46,907 bases of DNA, taken from Ardenticatenales bacterium. Lineage in GTDB: Bacteria > Chloroflexota > Anaerolineae > Promineifilales > Promineifilaceae. Of the stretch, positions 27,345 to 35,356 are shown piece after piece. Every line of letters begins with the position of its first letter. Positions within the stretch are counted from its first letter, which is position 1. The notes beneath the pieces were generated by a model. That model had not been told where the DNA came from and did not search any database. It saw only the letters and a program-made list of their open reading frames with translations. The DNA is taken from the NCBI GenBank assembly GCA_020634575.1, contig JACKBM010000056.1:1-46907 (forward strand). Reading direction: 5' to 3'. The translations under genes and the position numbers were made by a program.

Positions 27345-28964
27345 ATGTATGATTACATCATTGTCGGCGCGGGTGCGGCAGGCTGCGTCCTGGCCAACCG
27401 GCTCTCTGCTGACCCTGGCTGCCGGGTGCTGCTGCTGGAAGCGGGGCCAACCGACCGGCGGCGGGAGATCCATATCCCGGCCGCTTTTAGCCGCCTTTTT
27501 CGCTCTTCGCTGGACTGGGGCTATGAGACTGAGCCGGAACCAGCCCTGAACGGACGCCAGCTCTACTGGCCTCGCGGCAAAGTGCTGGGCGGCAGCACTT
27601 CCATCAACGCCATGATCTATCAGCGCGGCCACCCCGCCATCTATGATCAGTGGGCCGCCGCCGGCAATCCCCACTGGCGCTACGCCGACATCCTGCCCTA
27701 CTTCAAAAGAGCGGAAAATCAGACGCGCGTGCGCGATGAATACCATGGCGTCGATGGGCCGATGAATATCGTCGACCCACGCGAGCCCAATCCGCTGTCG
27801 CGCGCCTTTGTCTACGCCGGTATGGCCGCCGGCCTGCGGTCCAATCCTGATTTTAATGGCGCCGCTCAGGAAGGGGTGGGCTTCTATCAGCTAATGCAGC
27901 GGGATGGCCAGCGCCAGAGCGCAGCGGCCGCCTACCTCAAACCCATCCTGGATCGCCCCAACCTGACGATTATCACCAGAGCCCAGGCCATGCGTATCCT
28001 GTTCACGGGCAAACGGGCTGTCGGCATCCTCTATCACAAAGATGGCTGCCTGCACGACGCCCGGGCCCACCACGAGGTCATTCTCAGCAGCGGCGCCATC
28101 AATTCGCCGCAGCTGCTGTTGCTCTCCGGCATTGGCCCGGCCGAATCGCTGCGCCAGCAAGGCATCCAACCGCTGGTGGACCTGCCCGGCGTCGGCCAGA
28201 ATCTGCAAGACCACCTGGCGCTGGGCGTTATCTGGGCCTGCCCCGAGCCGGTCAGCCTGGCCGAGGCGGACTCCACCTGGCAGCTGCTGCGCTACCTGAC
28301 CCTGCGCCAGGGGCCATTGGCCTCTAACCTGGCCGAGGCCGGTGGCTTTGTCCGCACCCAACCCGGCTACGCCGCACCGGATCTGCAATTTCATTTTGTG
28401 CCCGGCTACTTCCGCAATCACGGCTTCGACCAATTCGACGGCCATTGCTTCACGTTAGCGCCAACCCTGGTCCGCGTCGTCAGCACGGGGGCGATCAGCC
28501 TGCGCTCCGCCAATCCACAACATGCCCCCATCATCCAGGCCAACTACCTCTCTGACCCGTCCGAGATGGCCACGCTGGTTGCGGGCGTCCGCCTGGCCCG
28601 CGAGATTATCGCCGGCGCCGCTTTTGACCCCTACCGGGGCCCGGAACTGCATCCTGGCCCGGCCAGCCAGTCAGTGAGCGAGCTGGAAGCATTTGTGCGC
28701 CAGCATGTGCAAACGCTTTATCATCCCGTCGGAACCTGTAAAATGGGTCAGGATCCGCAGGCTGTGGTGGATGCGGAGCTACGCGTGCATGGTGTGATGG
28801 GGCTGCGCGTCATCGACGCCTCGATCATGCCCACCATCGTCAACGCCAACACCCACGCGCCCACGGTCATGATCGCCGAAAAAGGCGCGGACATGATTCG
28901 CCAGCGGACCGCCATTGCCCGCATCCCGGAGCCGGTCACCCTGGATTTGATTCAGGCCGGCTAA
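27345..28964 (+). CDS. GMC-family oxidoreductase (choline dehydrogenase-like)
   Basis: 539 residues, a normal length for the family. FAD motif [17 protein letters not shown] near the N-terminus; GMC signature 1 in [19 protein letters not shown]; signature 2 in [18 protein letters not shown]. The catalytic pair is His near 459 in [10 protein letters not shown] and Asn near 502 in NANTHAP. It oxidises an alcohol using FAD; BetA/AlkJ-like enzymes are relatives, but the substrate is not evident. It lies 27 bases before the amidase, so the two probably form one transcript. Confidence 0.9.
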   Translation: MYDYIIVGAGAAGCVLANRLSADPGCRVLLLEAGPTDRRREIHIPAAFSRLFRSSLDWGYETEPEPALNGRQLYWPRGKVLGGSTSINAMIYQRGHPAIYDQWAAAGNPHWRYADILPYFKRAENQTRVRDEYHGVDGPMNIVDPREPNPLSRAFVYAGMAAGLRSNPDFNGAAQEGVGFYQLMQRDGQRQSAAAAYLKPILDRPNLTIITRAQAMRILFTGKRAVGILYHKDGCLHDARAHHEVILSSGAINSPQLLLLSGIGPAESLRQQGIQPLVDLPGVGQNLQDHLALGVIWACPEPVSLAEADSTWQLLRYLTLRQGPLASNLAEAGGFVRTQPGYAAPDLQFHFVPGYFRNHGFDQFDGHCFTLAPTLVRVVSTGAISLRSANPQHAPIIQANYLSDPSEMATLVAGVRLAREIIAGAAFDPYRGPELHPGPASQSVSELEAFVRQHVQTLYHPVGTCKMGQDPQAVVDAELRVHGVMGLRVIDASIMPTIVNANTHAPTVMIAEKGADMIRQRTAIARIPEPVTLDLIQAG

Positions 28965-28990
28965 ACAAGTAATAAAAGGAACATTCAGCC

Positions 28991-30604
28991 ATGAGTGACA
29001 CACCGGAAGAGAAGGAACCAGCTATTACCATCGAACAGATCAGCGCCGCTGAAGCGCTCATCGATCTGAACTTTACAGATGAGGAACGGGCGCAAATGCG
29101 CCAGCGTCTCAGCGAGCAGGTGGCCATGTATAGCAAGCTGCGCGATGTGGCGCTGCCTAACCATGTGCCGCCGGCCCAGATCTTTGATCCGCGACCGGCC
29201 GGTATGGCCCTCCCCACCGGTCCGGACATGGTCGGCCTCAGCAAAACCGGCGAGGTTCAACGCCCCGACGATCTGGAAGATGTCGCCTTCTGGCCCGTCA
29301 CCAAACTGGCCCGGCTCATCGAAAGCCGCCAGGTGAGCTCCCTGGAACTCACCGAGATGTATCTGGCCCGGCTCAAAAAATATGATCCCCACCTCCGCTG
29401 CGTCGTCACCCTGACCGAGGAGCTGGCCCGCCAGCAAGCGGCCCAGGCCGACGCCGAGATCGCCGCCGGCAACTACCGGGGCCGCCTGCATGGCATCCCC
29501 TGGGGCGCCAAAGACCTCCTGGCGGTCAAAGGGTACAAGACAACCTGGGGCGCCATGCCCTACAAAGACCAGGTCATCAACCAGAATGCCACGGTGGTTG
29601 AGCGGCTGAATGCCGCCGGCGCCGTCCTGGTGGCCAAGCTGACAACCGGTGCCCTGGCATATGGCGACATCTGGTTTGATGGCAAGACAAAGAATCCCTG
29701 GGATCTGGAGGTTGGTTCCAGCGGCTCATCGGCCGGGCCGGCGTCAGCGGTGGCGGCGGGACTGGTTGGCTTTGCCATTGGTTCAGAGACGCTGGGCTCC
29801 ATCGTGTCGCCCTCCATTCGCTGCGGCACCACCGGGCTGCGGCCCACGTTCGGCACCGTCAGCCGGGCCGGCGGCATGGCCCTGAGCTGGACGCAGGACA
29901 AATTTGGCCCCATCTGCCGCACCGTCGAGGATTGCGCTATCATCTTCGCCGCCATTCATGGCACGGATGGGCTGGATAAAAGCGTGGTGGATGTGCCATT
30001 TAACTACCGGCCGGATATCGACCTCAAATCCCTGCGCATCGGCTACGTCAAGGCAGCTTATGAAGACAGCGCCGAGCCGACCGCCCACGATCTGGCCGCT
30101 CTCCAGTTCTTCCGCAACGCGGGTTTTGAGCTTATCCCGATTGAACTGCCGGATTATCCCTACGACGCCCTGGTACTCAACATCAACGTCGAGGCGGCCG
30201 CCGCTTTTGACGAGCTGACCCGCAGCAACCAGGATGATCTGCTGAAGTGGCAGGAGGATGCCGCCTGGCCCAACAGTTTCCGCCTGGCCCGCTTCATCCC
30301 GGCGGTCGAGTACGTCATGGCCAACCGGATCCGCTCCCTGGTGATCGAGGAGATGGACCAGCTCATGAGCGACATCGACCTGTTTATCTGCACGCCGTAC
30401 GGGGCTAACAACCTGCGCCTGACCAACTTCAGCGGCCACCCCTGTGTTGTCCTGCCCAACGGCCTGGACGAAAACGGCACGCCGACCAACATCGGGGTGA
30501 CAATCACCGGCCGGTTATACGACGAAGGCACCATCCTCGCCTTCGCCCGCCTGTACCAGGAAGCCACCGGCCACCACATCTACCACCCGCCAATGGATTA
30601 TTAG
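28991..30604 (+). CDS. amidase-signature family amidase
   Basis: 537 residues with the Ser-cisSer-Lys triad: Lys near 172 in WGAKDLLAVKG, the Gly/Ser-rich loop EVGSSGSSAGPASAVAAGLV, and GSETLGSIVSPSIRCGTTGL carrying the cis-Ser and nucleophilic Ser. The N-terminal 90 residues form a helical extension that includes IEQISAAEALIDLNFTDEE, typical of aspartyl/glutamyl-tRNA amidotransferase-like stand-alone amidases. No GatB/GatC partner is near, so a small-molecule amide is the more likely substrate. AAAGGAA precedes the ATG. It is co-oriented with the GMC oxidoreductase. Confidence 0.9.
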   Translation: MSDTPEEKEPAITIEQISAAEALIDLNFTDEERAQMRQRLSEQVAMYSKLRDVALPNHVPPAQIFDPRPAGMALPTGPDMVGLSKTGEVQRPDDLEDVAFWPVTKLARLIESRQVSSLELTEMYLARLKKYDPHLRCVVTLTEELARQQAAQADAEIAAGNYRGRLHGIPWGAKDLLAVKGYKTTWGAMPYKDQVINQNATVVERLNAAGAVLVAKLTTGALAYGDIWFDGKTKNPWDLEVGSSGSSAGPASAVAAGLVGFAIGSETLGSIVSPSIRCGTTGLRPTFGTVSRAGGMALSWTQDKFGPICRTVEDCAIIFAAIHGTDGLDKSVVDVPFNYRPDIDLKSLRIGYVKAAYEDSAEPTAHDLAALQFFRNAGFELIPIELPDYPYDALVLNINVEAAAAFDELTRSNQDDLLKWQEDAAWPNSFRLARFIPAVEYVMANRIRSLVIEEMDQLMSDIDLFICTPYGANNLRLTNFSGHPCVVLPNGLDENGTPTNIGVTITGRLYDEGTILAFARLYQEATGHHIYHPPMDY

Positions 30605-30609
30605 GAGTG

Positions 30610-30682
30610 GCCACAGATTAGCACGGATTTAACACGGATTTTCTAAAAAAGAATCCGTGCCAAATCCGTGCTAATCCGTGGC
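30610..30682. repeat. inverted-repeat element, CACGGATT family copy 2 (compact)
   Basis: Arms 30610-30643 and 30650-30682 match almost perfectly around a six-base A-rich loop. Each arm is built from spaced ATTAGCACGGATTT-like units. The right arm ends 10 bases before the deaminase ATG. Confidence 0.85.
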
Positions 30683-30692
30683 AAAAAAAGCC

Positions 30693-31187
30693 ATGACACA
30701 TGAGCCGTTTATTGAGGAGACGTATCGGTTGGCGCGTGAGGCGGTGAAGCGGGGGGACCACCCGTTTGGGGCGCTGCTGGTGCGGGATGGGGAGATTTTG
30801 CTGCGGGCGCATAACAGCGTCCACTCGAGCCATGACATCACCGGCCATGCCGAGCTAAACCTGGTGCGGTTGGCGACCGGCCGGTTCAGCGCCCGCGAGC
30901 TGGAACATTGCACCCTCTACACCAGCACCGAGCCCTGCCTGATGTGCTGCGGCGGCATCTACTGGGCCAATATCCGCCAGGTGGTCTTTGGCGTCAGCTC
31001 AGCGGCGCTGGCGGCGCTCTCCGGCGGCAACTTCGTCATTCCCAGCCCCAGCCTCTTCGCCCGGCTGGAGCCAGTTGTCCAGGTGACCGGCCCAATCCTG
31101 GAGTCGGAAGGGCTGGCCATCCACGCCCCCTACTGGGCCAGCTACGTGCCGCCGGACTGGATGAATCGCCAGCCGTCAGACCCGTAG
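30693..31187 (+). CDS. nucleoside deaminase (CMP/dCMP/tRNA-adenosine deaminase fold)
   Basis: About 164 residues of the zinc-dependent cytidine-deaminase superfamily: HAELN near 51-55 (zinc His and catalytic Glu) and EPCLMCCGG near 79-87 (two zinc Cys). GDHPFGALLVRDG is the usual N-terminal motif. The C-terminal extension is closer to guanine deaminase or TadA-like free-base deaminases than to cytidine deaminase; the exact base is uncertain. ATG 30693 is taken as start; a GTG at 30678 would add five residues encoded by the repeat arm. There is no recognisable Shine-Dalgarno because the palindrome abuts the start. Confidence 0.88.
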   Translation: MTHEPFIEETYRLAREAVKRGDHPFGALLVRDGEILLRAHNSVHSSHDITGHAELNLVRLATGRFSARELEHCTLYTSTEPCLMCCGGIYWANIRQVVFGVSSAALAALSGGNFVIPSPSLFARLEPVVQVTGPILESEGLAIHAPYWASYVPPDWMNRQPSDP

Positions 31188-31193
31188 AATGCG

Positions 31194-32087
31194 CTACGCC
31201 TGGCTCAAACCACCCCGCACCGAACTGCCGATGCCGCCTGCAGCATCCAGCCAGCCCAGCGCCAGCTTGGGCGTGGAGTGAGCAGCGCCCAGGTTGCCGG
31301 CGGCGTCGATCAGGATCAGCCCGGCCATCGAGTTGCTAAACAGGCGTTCCACGTGGTCGATGGCCGCCTGACCGGCCGAGGCTGCGGTTAGGCCCTCCGC
31401 CATCTTGTCACAGGCATATTTTGACAGCAGCGCCCGCATGATGTTCTCACCATAACCGGTCGCCCCGGCCGCGCCGATACCGTTGTGCGCGTAACCGCCG
31501 GCGCCGAAAAGGGGCGAATCGCCAATGCGCCCATCTGGCTTTAGTGCCATACCGCTGGTCGAGGTGGCCGCCGCGATATTCCCGTCAGCATCGATGGCGA
31601 CGGCGCCGACAGTGTCGGCGGTCCGGCCCGGCCGGCTCGCTGCAAAATCAGACCGGGCTTTAGCCGAAATCAATGACTCGTTTTCGACCAGCGGCAGTCC
31701 CAACTCGGCTGCCATGCGATTAGCGCCTTCGCCGACGATAAAGCGGGGCTTAATCTCGGTCATAATCTGGCGCGCCAAGAGAATCGGGTTGCGCACCTGG
31801 GTGACCGCACCCACAGCGCCAAAGTCGGGGCCACGCCCATCGACCAGCAACGCATCCAGTTGCAAGACCCCATCCCGATTCAGACAGCCGCCAAAGCCTG
31901 CTTCAAACAACGGGTTGTCCTCCAGGTAAACCACCGTCTGGACCACAGCCTCAACGGCTGAGCCGCCGCCCGCCAGCACCGCCTGGCCGCGGGCCACGGC
32001 CTCTTGCATGGCCGCCTGAATAGGCGCATCAAAATCATCCGACCAATCCCAGGCGCCGCCATGCGCCACCAGCGTTCCTTTCATCAT
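31194..32087 (-). CDS. isoaspartyl peptidase/L-asparaginase (Ntn hydrolase)
   Basis: 297 residues. The precursor self-cleaves before the catalytic Thr in ADTVGAVAID (about residue 158). AAATSTSGMALKPDGRIGDS and GFGGCLNRDG are family blocks. These enzymes split beta-aspartyl peptides arising from protein damage and hydrolyse asparagine. The start codon overlaps the CDF exporter stop (TAATG), so it is translated from the same mRNA as the metal exporter, an unusual partner for this enzyme. Confidence 0.9.
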   Translation of the reverse strand: MMKGTLVAHGGAWDWSDDFDAPIQAAMQEAVARGQAVLAGGGSAVEAVVQTVVYLEDNPLFEAGFGGCLNRDGVLQLDALLVDGRGPDFGAVGAVTQVRNPILLARQIMTEIKPRFIVGEGANRMAAELGLPLVENESLISAKARSDFAASRPGRTADTVGAVAIDADGNIAAATSTSGMALKPDGRIGDSPLFGAGGYAHNGIGAAGATGYGENIMRALLSKYACDKMAEGLTAASAGQAAIDHVERLFSNSMAGLILIDAAGNLGAAHSTPKLALGWLDAAGGIGSSVRGGLSQA

Positions 32088-32980
32088 TACTCCTCGCAGC
32101 TGTCTGGGGCCATCAGACAGAGTTCATCAGCTCGCTCTACTTCAACCGTCACATGGCCAATGTCGTATTCGGTCACCAAGGTTTGCACTGCCTTTTTGGC
32201 ACGTAAAATGGCCGGCCGGTCCGCCAGCGCCGGCACCACCAGATGGGTGGACAGGACATGGTGTTCGCCATCCAGCGACCAGAGGTGGGTGTGATGAACC
32301 GATTCTACCTCCGAAATGGTCAGGAGTCGGCTTTCCAGGTGGGGGAGGTCGATACCGGCCGGTACCGCCTGCAAAAAAATCGCCGCCGTCTGCCGCAGGT
32401 AGCCCACCATGTTGTACAGCACGTAAAGCGTGATCAGCAGCGACATGATCGGATCCAGAATTGGCAGATCAACGAAGCGCATGACCAGGCTGGCAATCAG
32501 CACCGCCGCCCAACCCAGCACGTCCTCAAACAAATGCCAGGCCACGACCTTTTCGTTCAACGAATTGCCGCTCTGCACCCGCCACGCTGCCAGACCGTTG
32601 ACCAGGATGCCAACCAGGGCAAACAGTAACATCCCGTTCAGATCCGGCTGCTCCGGCGCCAGCAAACGAGGAATGGTTTCGGACAAAATGAAGCCAGTGC
32701 CGGCAATCAGAACCACCGTGTTGAGCAGCGCCGCCAGGAGGGAAAACCGCTGGTAGCCATACGAGAACCGGTTGTCGCCCGCCTTGCCCCCGTAACGGGC
32801 CAGCCCCCAGGCCAGCCCCAACGACAGCGTATCGCCCAGATCATGCAGCGCATCAGACAGGATGGCGACACTGTTCACCCAGAAACCGCCGATAATTTCC
32901 AGGATGGTGAAAGAAAGATTGAGGAAAAAGGCCAGCTTAATGTTGCCGGCCGAATCATGATGGTGATGGTGATGGCTCAT
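32087..32980 (-). CDS. CDF-family zinc/cobalt exporter with native His6 N-terminus
   Basis: 297 residues with six membrane segments and a C-terminal cytosolic metal-binding domain. TM2 carries SDALHDLGD (H-x3-D) and TM5 carries AWHLFEDVLGW (H-x3-D), the tetrahedral zinc site. The protein starts MSHHHHHHD, a natural hexahistidine metal-binding tail. CzcD/ZitB-type proteins export Zn2+ or Co2+ in exchange for protons. It follows the CzrA-like repressor by six bases, so it is almost certainly zinc-induced through the operator at 33290-33315. Confidence 0.92.
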   Translation of the reverse strand: MSHHHHHHDSAGNIKLAFFLNLSFTILEIIGGFWVNSVAILSDALHDLGDTLSLGLAWGLARYGGKAGDNRFSYGYQRFSLLAALLNTVVLIAGTGFILSETIPRLLAPEQPDLNGMLLFALVGILVNGLAAWRVQSGNSLNEKVVAWHLFEDVLGWAAVLIASLVMRFVDLPILDPIMSLLITLYVLYNMVGYLRQTAAIFLQAVPAGIDLPHLESRLLTISEVESVHHTHLWSLDGEHHVLSTHLVVPALADRPAILRAKKAVQTLVTEYDIGHVTVEVERADELCLMAPDSCEE

Positions 32981-32986
32981 GGCTGT

Positions 32987-33280
32987 TTACCCATGCTGAA
33001 CGTGTTCGAGACCACAGTGAAAAACTGTTGCCACGTGGTCGTCGTCCAGCGAATAAAAGATAAAGCGCCCATCGCGCCGGGTCTGCACCAGCCGCAGCTG
33101 GCGCAAGTGGCGTAAGTGATGTGAGGTTGTCGACTCCGAGCTACCGCTCAGCTCAGCCAGCTCGCCCACGCTTTTCTCCCCGCCGGTCAGGGCGCTGATA
33201 ATGCGGATACGGGTGCTGTCGCCTAAGGCGCGAAAGAGTTCGGCGATCTCGGCGGCAGTTTGTTCATCCAGTGGTTCCAT
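32987..33280 (-). CDS. CzrA/SmtB-type zinc-responsive ArsR repressor
   Basis: About 97 residues. Winged-helix core: ELFRALGDSTRIRIISALTG, recognition helix SSESTTSHHLRHLRQLRLV, wing DGRFIFYSLDDDHV. The alpha-5 helix has D-x-H-x10-H-x2-H (DDHVATVFHCGLEHVQHG), exactly the zinc site spacing of CzrA. ATG 33280 with AGGGA five bases upstream is the start; longer readings would run back through the operator. The downstream exporter confirms the role: the apo-protein represses, zinc releases it from DNA. Confidence 0.93.
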   Translation of the reverse strand: MEPLDEQTAAEIAELFRALGDSTRIRIISALTGGEKSVGELAELSGSSESTTSHHLRHLRQLRLVQTRRDGRFIFYSLDDDHVATVFHCGLEHVQHG

Positions 33281-33289
33281 AATTGTCCC

Positions 33290-33315
33290 TATATCTGAAT
33301 AACTGTTCATATATA
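33290..33315 (-). promoter_or_regulatory. ArsR/CzrA-type operator
   Basis: Near-palindrome TATATCTGAA-N6-TTCATATATA, matching the TGAA-N6-TTCA class of SmtB/CzrA operators. It lies between the predicted transcription start and the Shine-Dalgarno of the repressor gene, so bound repressor would block transcription. Confidence 0.85.
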
Positions 33316-33320
33316 CAGGC

Positions 33321-33348
33321 ATTATATTCATTTTTGTCCCCTTGCCAA
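33321..33348 (-). promoter_or_regulatory. promoter of the zinc-exporter operon
   Basis: On the minus strand: TTGGCA (33348-33343), 16-base spacer, TATAAT (33326-33321). The start of transcription would fall at the edge of the operator. Confidence 0.7.
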
Positions 33349-33368
33349 TAGCGCGGCAGCGGATCGGG

Positions 33369-33374
33369 TATAAT
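33369..33374 (+). promoter_or_regulatory. -10 box directly before the TPR gene (leaderless)
   Basis: TATAAT six bases before ATG 33381, so +1 is predicted at the A of ATG. No good -35 hexamer at normal spacing is seen. Confidence 0.6.
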
Positions 33375-33380
33375 GGCGCC

Positions 33381-33914
33381 ATGAGTAAGTATGAGGAAGG
33401 GATGGCTCATTTCCGGGCCGGACAGCACGAGACGGCCCTCCAGGCGCTTGAAGAAGCGCGGCAGCAACGGCCAGACGACGCCGAGGTCCAATGCGCGCTG
33501 GGGATGGCCTATCACGCGACCGGCCGGATCCACCTGGCCATTGACGCCTACAGCGCCGCCATCGCCCTCAATGGCAGCGAACCCTACTACTATCAGTTCC
33601 GTGGCGCCGCCTACTTTGACCAGAACCAGTTCCAGAAGGCGTTGGCCGATTTCAACTATGCCGTCCAGGAAGCGCCCTACAATGACGCTGCCTACTGGGG
33701 TCGCGGCAAAATCCACCTCGCCCTGAACGACCCCAACTGGGCCATCGTCCAGTTCAGCCACGCCCTCGAGCTGGACCCCCACAACCCCACCTACTACGAA
33801 GACCGCGCCCGCGCCTACGAACGCCTCGGCCAGATCGCCAACGCCGCCGCCGACCGCGAATTCGCCGGCCGCCTGTTGCAAGGCTGGTTCAGGTCTTCGC
33901 TGCGCTCAGACTGA
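33381..33914 (+). CDS. tetratricopeptide-repeat protein
   Basis: About 177 residues made of four or five TPR units, e.g. EEGMAHFRAGQHETALQALE, AYHATGRIHLAIDAYSAAIA, AYFDQNQFQKALADFNYAVQ and IHLALNDPNWAIVQFSHALE. TPR solenoids bind peptides or proteins; there is no signal peptide. ATG 33381 follows a TATAAT box by six bases and there is no Shine-Dalgarno, so a leaderless mRNA is likely. The last seven residues or so are encoded by a palindrome (33893-33928) that is also the probable terminator. Confidence 0.88.
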   Translation: MSKYEEGMAHFRAGQHETALQALEEARQQRPDDAEVQCALGMAYHATGRIHLAIDAYSAAIALNGSEPYYYQFRGAAYFDQNQFQKALADFNYAVQEAPYNDAAYWGRGKIHLALNDPNWAIVQFSHALELDPHNPTYYEDRARAYERLGQIANAAADREFAGRLLQGWFRSSLRSD

Positions 33915-33932
33915 GCGCAGCGTAAGACTTTT
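33893..33932 (+). terminator. palindrome overlapping the TPR gene end
   Basis: Stem GTCTT-CGCTGCGCTCAG / CTGAGCGCAGCG-t-AAGAC around a single base, followed by TTTT. It contains the TPR stop codon. It may be a REP-like element acting as a terminator. Confidence 0.7.
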
Positions 33933-33994
33933 GTAACCATTATCACATTTACCTCGTCGGCCGAACCCTTATAATCACTACCTGAGGTAACCCT

Positions 33995-34477
33995 ATGAAA
34001 CAATGGCGTCTATTGATTTTTGCACTGTTAGCGCTTCTGGCGCTGGTCGCTTGCGGCAGCGAGAGTGGCGCTGTGTTGGGCGTGGCAGCCGCTGAGGAAG
34101 CTGACGAGGCCAACGACTTTGTCCCCCAGCTCGATCCTCAGCGCCCCTACCCCGCGCCCGACCTGGCGCTCGTCGGCAACACCGGGCGGCCGCAGTTCCT
34201 GAACAGCTACGCCGACTGGTGAACGACCTGACAGGCCAATAAGCCTATCGTGAATAGGCTTCAGGAACAGTTCGAAGACCGCATTGATTTTTTCCATCTG
34301 AGCGTGGATTTTGTGGAAACCCTGGATGTACGGCAGCAATACAACATGGTGCGCCGTAGCCAATATCAGCTACTGGACCCGGCCGGTGAAACCGCCGTCA
34401 ATTGGTTTGGCCCTCTTTATGAAGAGCAAATGGTCGAGCAAATTGAGGCCAAACTGACCGAATTTGCCACTCAATAA
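33995..34477 (+). CDS. candidate selenoprotein: thioredoxin-fold lipoprotein with UxxU in place of CxxC
   Basis: One continuous frame of 160 codons plus stop if two TGA codons are read through. The signal peptide has lipobox LVAC (LLALLALVACGSES), so it would be an outward-facing lipoprotein. After an acidic linker, the thioredoxin-like domain reads LVGNTGRPQFLNSYADW-TGA-T-T-TGA-QANKPIVNRLQ and continues FHLSVDFVETLDVRQQYNMV and YQLLDPAGETAVNWFGPL, a normal fold. The two TGA (34220-34222, 34229-34231) sit exactly where the redox Cys of W-C-x-x-C belong. A perfect hairpin at 34241-34261 fits a bacterial SECIS. TATAAT (33970-33975) and a GAGGT ribosome site precede the ATG. The alternative is a pseudogene with two nonsense changes at just these codons. 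Confidence 0.75.
34227..34265 (+). promoter_or_regulatory. SECIS-like hairpin
   Basis: Upper stem AAGCCTAT / ATAGGCTT (34241-34248, 34254-34261), loop CGTGA with G at loop position 2. A possible lower stem CCTG / CAGG encloses the second TGA. The loop starts 17 bases after the second TGA and 26 after the first, within the 16-37 range of bacterial SECIS models. Confidence 0.65.
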
Positions 34478-34480
34478 ATC

Positions 34481-34600
34481 GAGGCGCGCCCATCTTCTCT
34501 GAATCCAGGCGCGCCTCCCCCCTTTCTCTCCCGTACAGACGCACCGCTGGTGCGTCTCTGGCGTGCGATTATCGCGTCTCGAAGCCGCGCCACCGCGCGG
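34481..34600. terminator. cluster of hairpins between convergent genes
   Basis: GAGGCGCGCC / GGCGCGCCTC (34481-34490, 34508-34517) is a 10-bp stem followed by pyrimidines and would end the selenoprotein transcript. AGACGCACC / GGTGCGTCT (34537-34545, 34549-34557) and a GC-rich hairpin around 34580-34600 follow and could end the opposing HAD gene. Confidence 0.65.
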
Positions 34601-34602
34601 CT

Positions 34603-35286
34603 CTACAGGCGCCCCGCCAGCTCCCCTAAACTACGCACCTCATACGTGATCGCTAGATCTGCCGGCGCCGCTTTCCCTTCCGGGTTGAACCAGCACGTAT
34701 CCACCCCATAATTCTGGCCGCCCCGCATATCTGACGTCAGGCTGTCGCCGATAATCAGCACATCCTCGCGCGCCGGCCAACCCATTTGCCCAAAAGCATA
34801 GTCAAAATAAGCCGGATCGGGCTTGGCCACGCCAATCTCGTCAGAAATCACCACCGGGTTGAAGCTGTTGGCCAGGGGCGAAGCGGCTAACCGGGGGCGC
34901 TGCACGTGGCTGATGCCGTTGGTGATGAGGGCCAGGTCGTACCGGCCGGTCACGCCCGCTATCAACGCCTCGGCGCCATCCAGCAGGTAATGCCCCTGCC
35001 CCAAAAAGGCAATATACTGATCACTGGTCGCCAGTGGATCTCCCTCAAGCCCAAATTCAGCAAAAAAACGGGCAAAGCGAATGGAACGCAGGTCGGTGAG
35101 CGACAGTTCGCCCTGCTCAAAAGCATGCCAGGCCGCCACATTAATCCGGCGATAGGCCTCAGCGTGCGCCGGCTGAAAATCAATGCCCAACGTCCGGCAG
35201 GTCTGAGCCAGGGCACTTTCCTCGGCCCGGGCAAAGTCAAACAGGGTGCCATCCGCATCAAATAAGAGCCATCTATATTTTTTCAT
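34603..35286 (-). CDS. HAD-family nucleotidase (YjjG-like)
   Basis: 227 residues with all HAD motifs: LFDADGTLFD (motif I, nucleophile Asp), LITNGIS (motif II), KPDPAYFDYA (motif III Lys) and LIIGDSLTSDMRGG (motif IV). The cap and motif order match E. coli YjjG, which removes phosphate from non-canonical pyrimidine nucleotides; that substrate is inferred. On its strand a TAAAAT box lies six bases before the ATG with no Shine-Dalgarno, suggesting a leaderless transcript. Confidence 0.88.
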   Translation of the reverse strand: MKKYRWLLFDADGTLFDFARAEESALAQTCRTLGIDFQPAHAEAYRRINVAAWHAFEQGELSLTDLRSIRFARFFAEFGLEGDPLATSDQYIAFLGQGHYLLDGAEALIAGVTGRYDLALITNGISHVQRPRLAASPLANSFNPVVISDEIGVAKPDPAYFDYAFGQMGWPAREDVLIIGDSLTSDMRGGQNYGVDTCWFNPEGKAAPADLAITYEVRSLGELAGRL

Positions 35287-35356
35287 GCAGGGATTTTAGC
35301 AGAAGCCCAATTAATGGTACGATCCTGGCTGGTACACGCACATTCAGGAGAAATTT

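Noticed and set aside
32960..32980. His6 start of the exporter as vector or expression-tag contamination
   Set aside because: It is continuous with a complete CDF protein in its natural operon, and no vector sequence is nearby.
33995..34477. General reassignment of TGA to a sense codon
   Set aside because: Many genes here end properly at TGA (13891-13893, 36530-36532, 42739-42741), so TGA is a stop in this genome.
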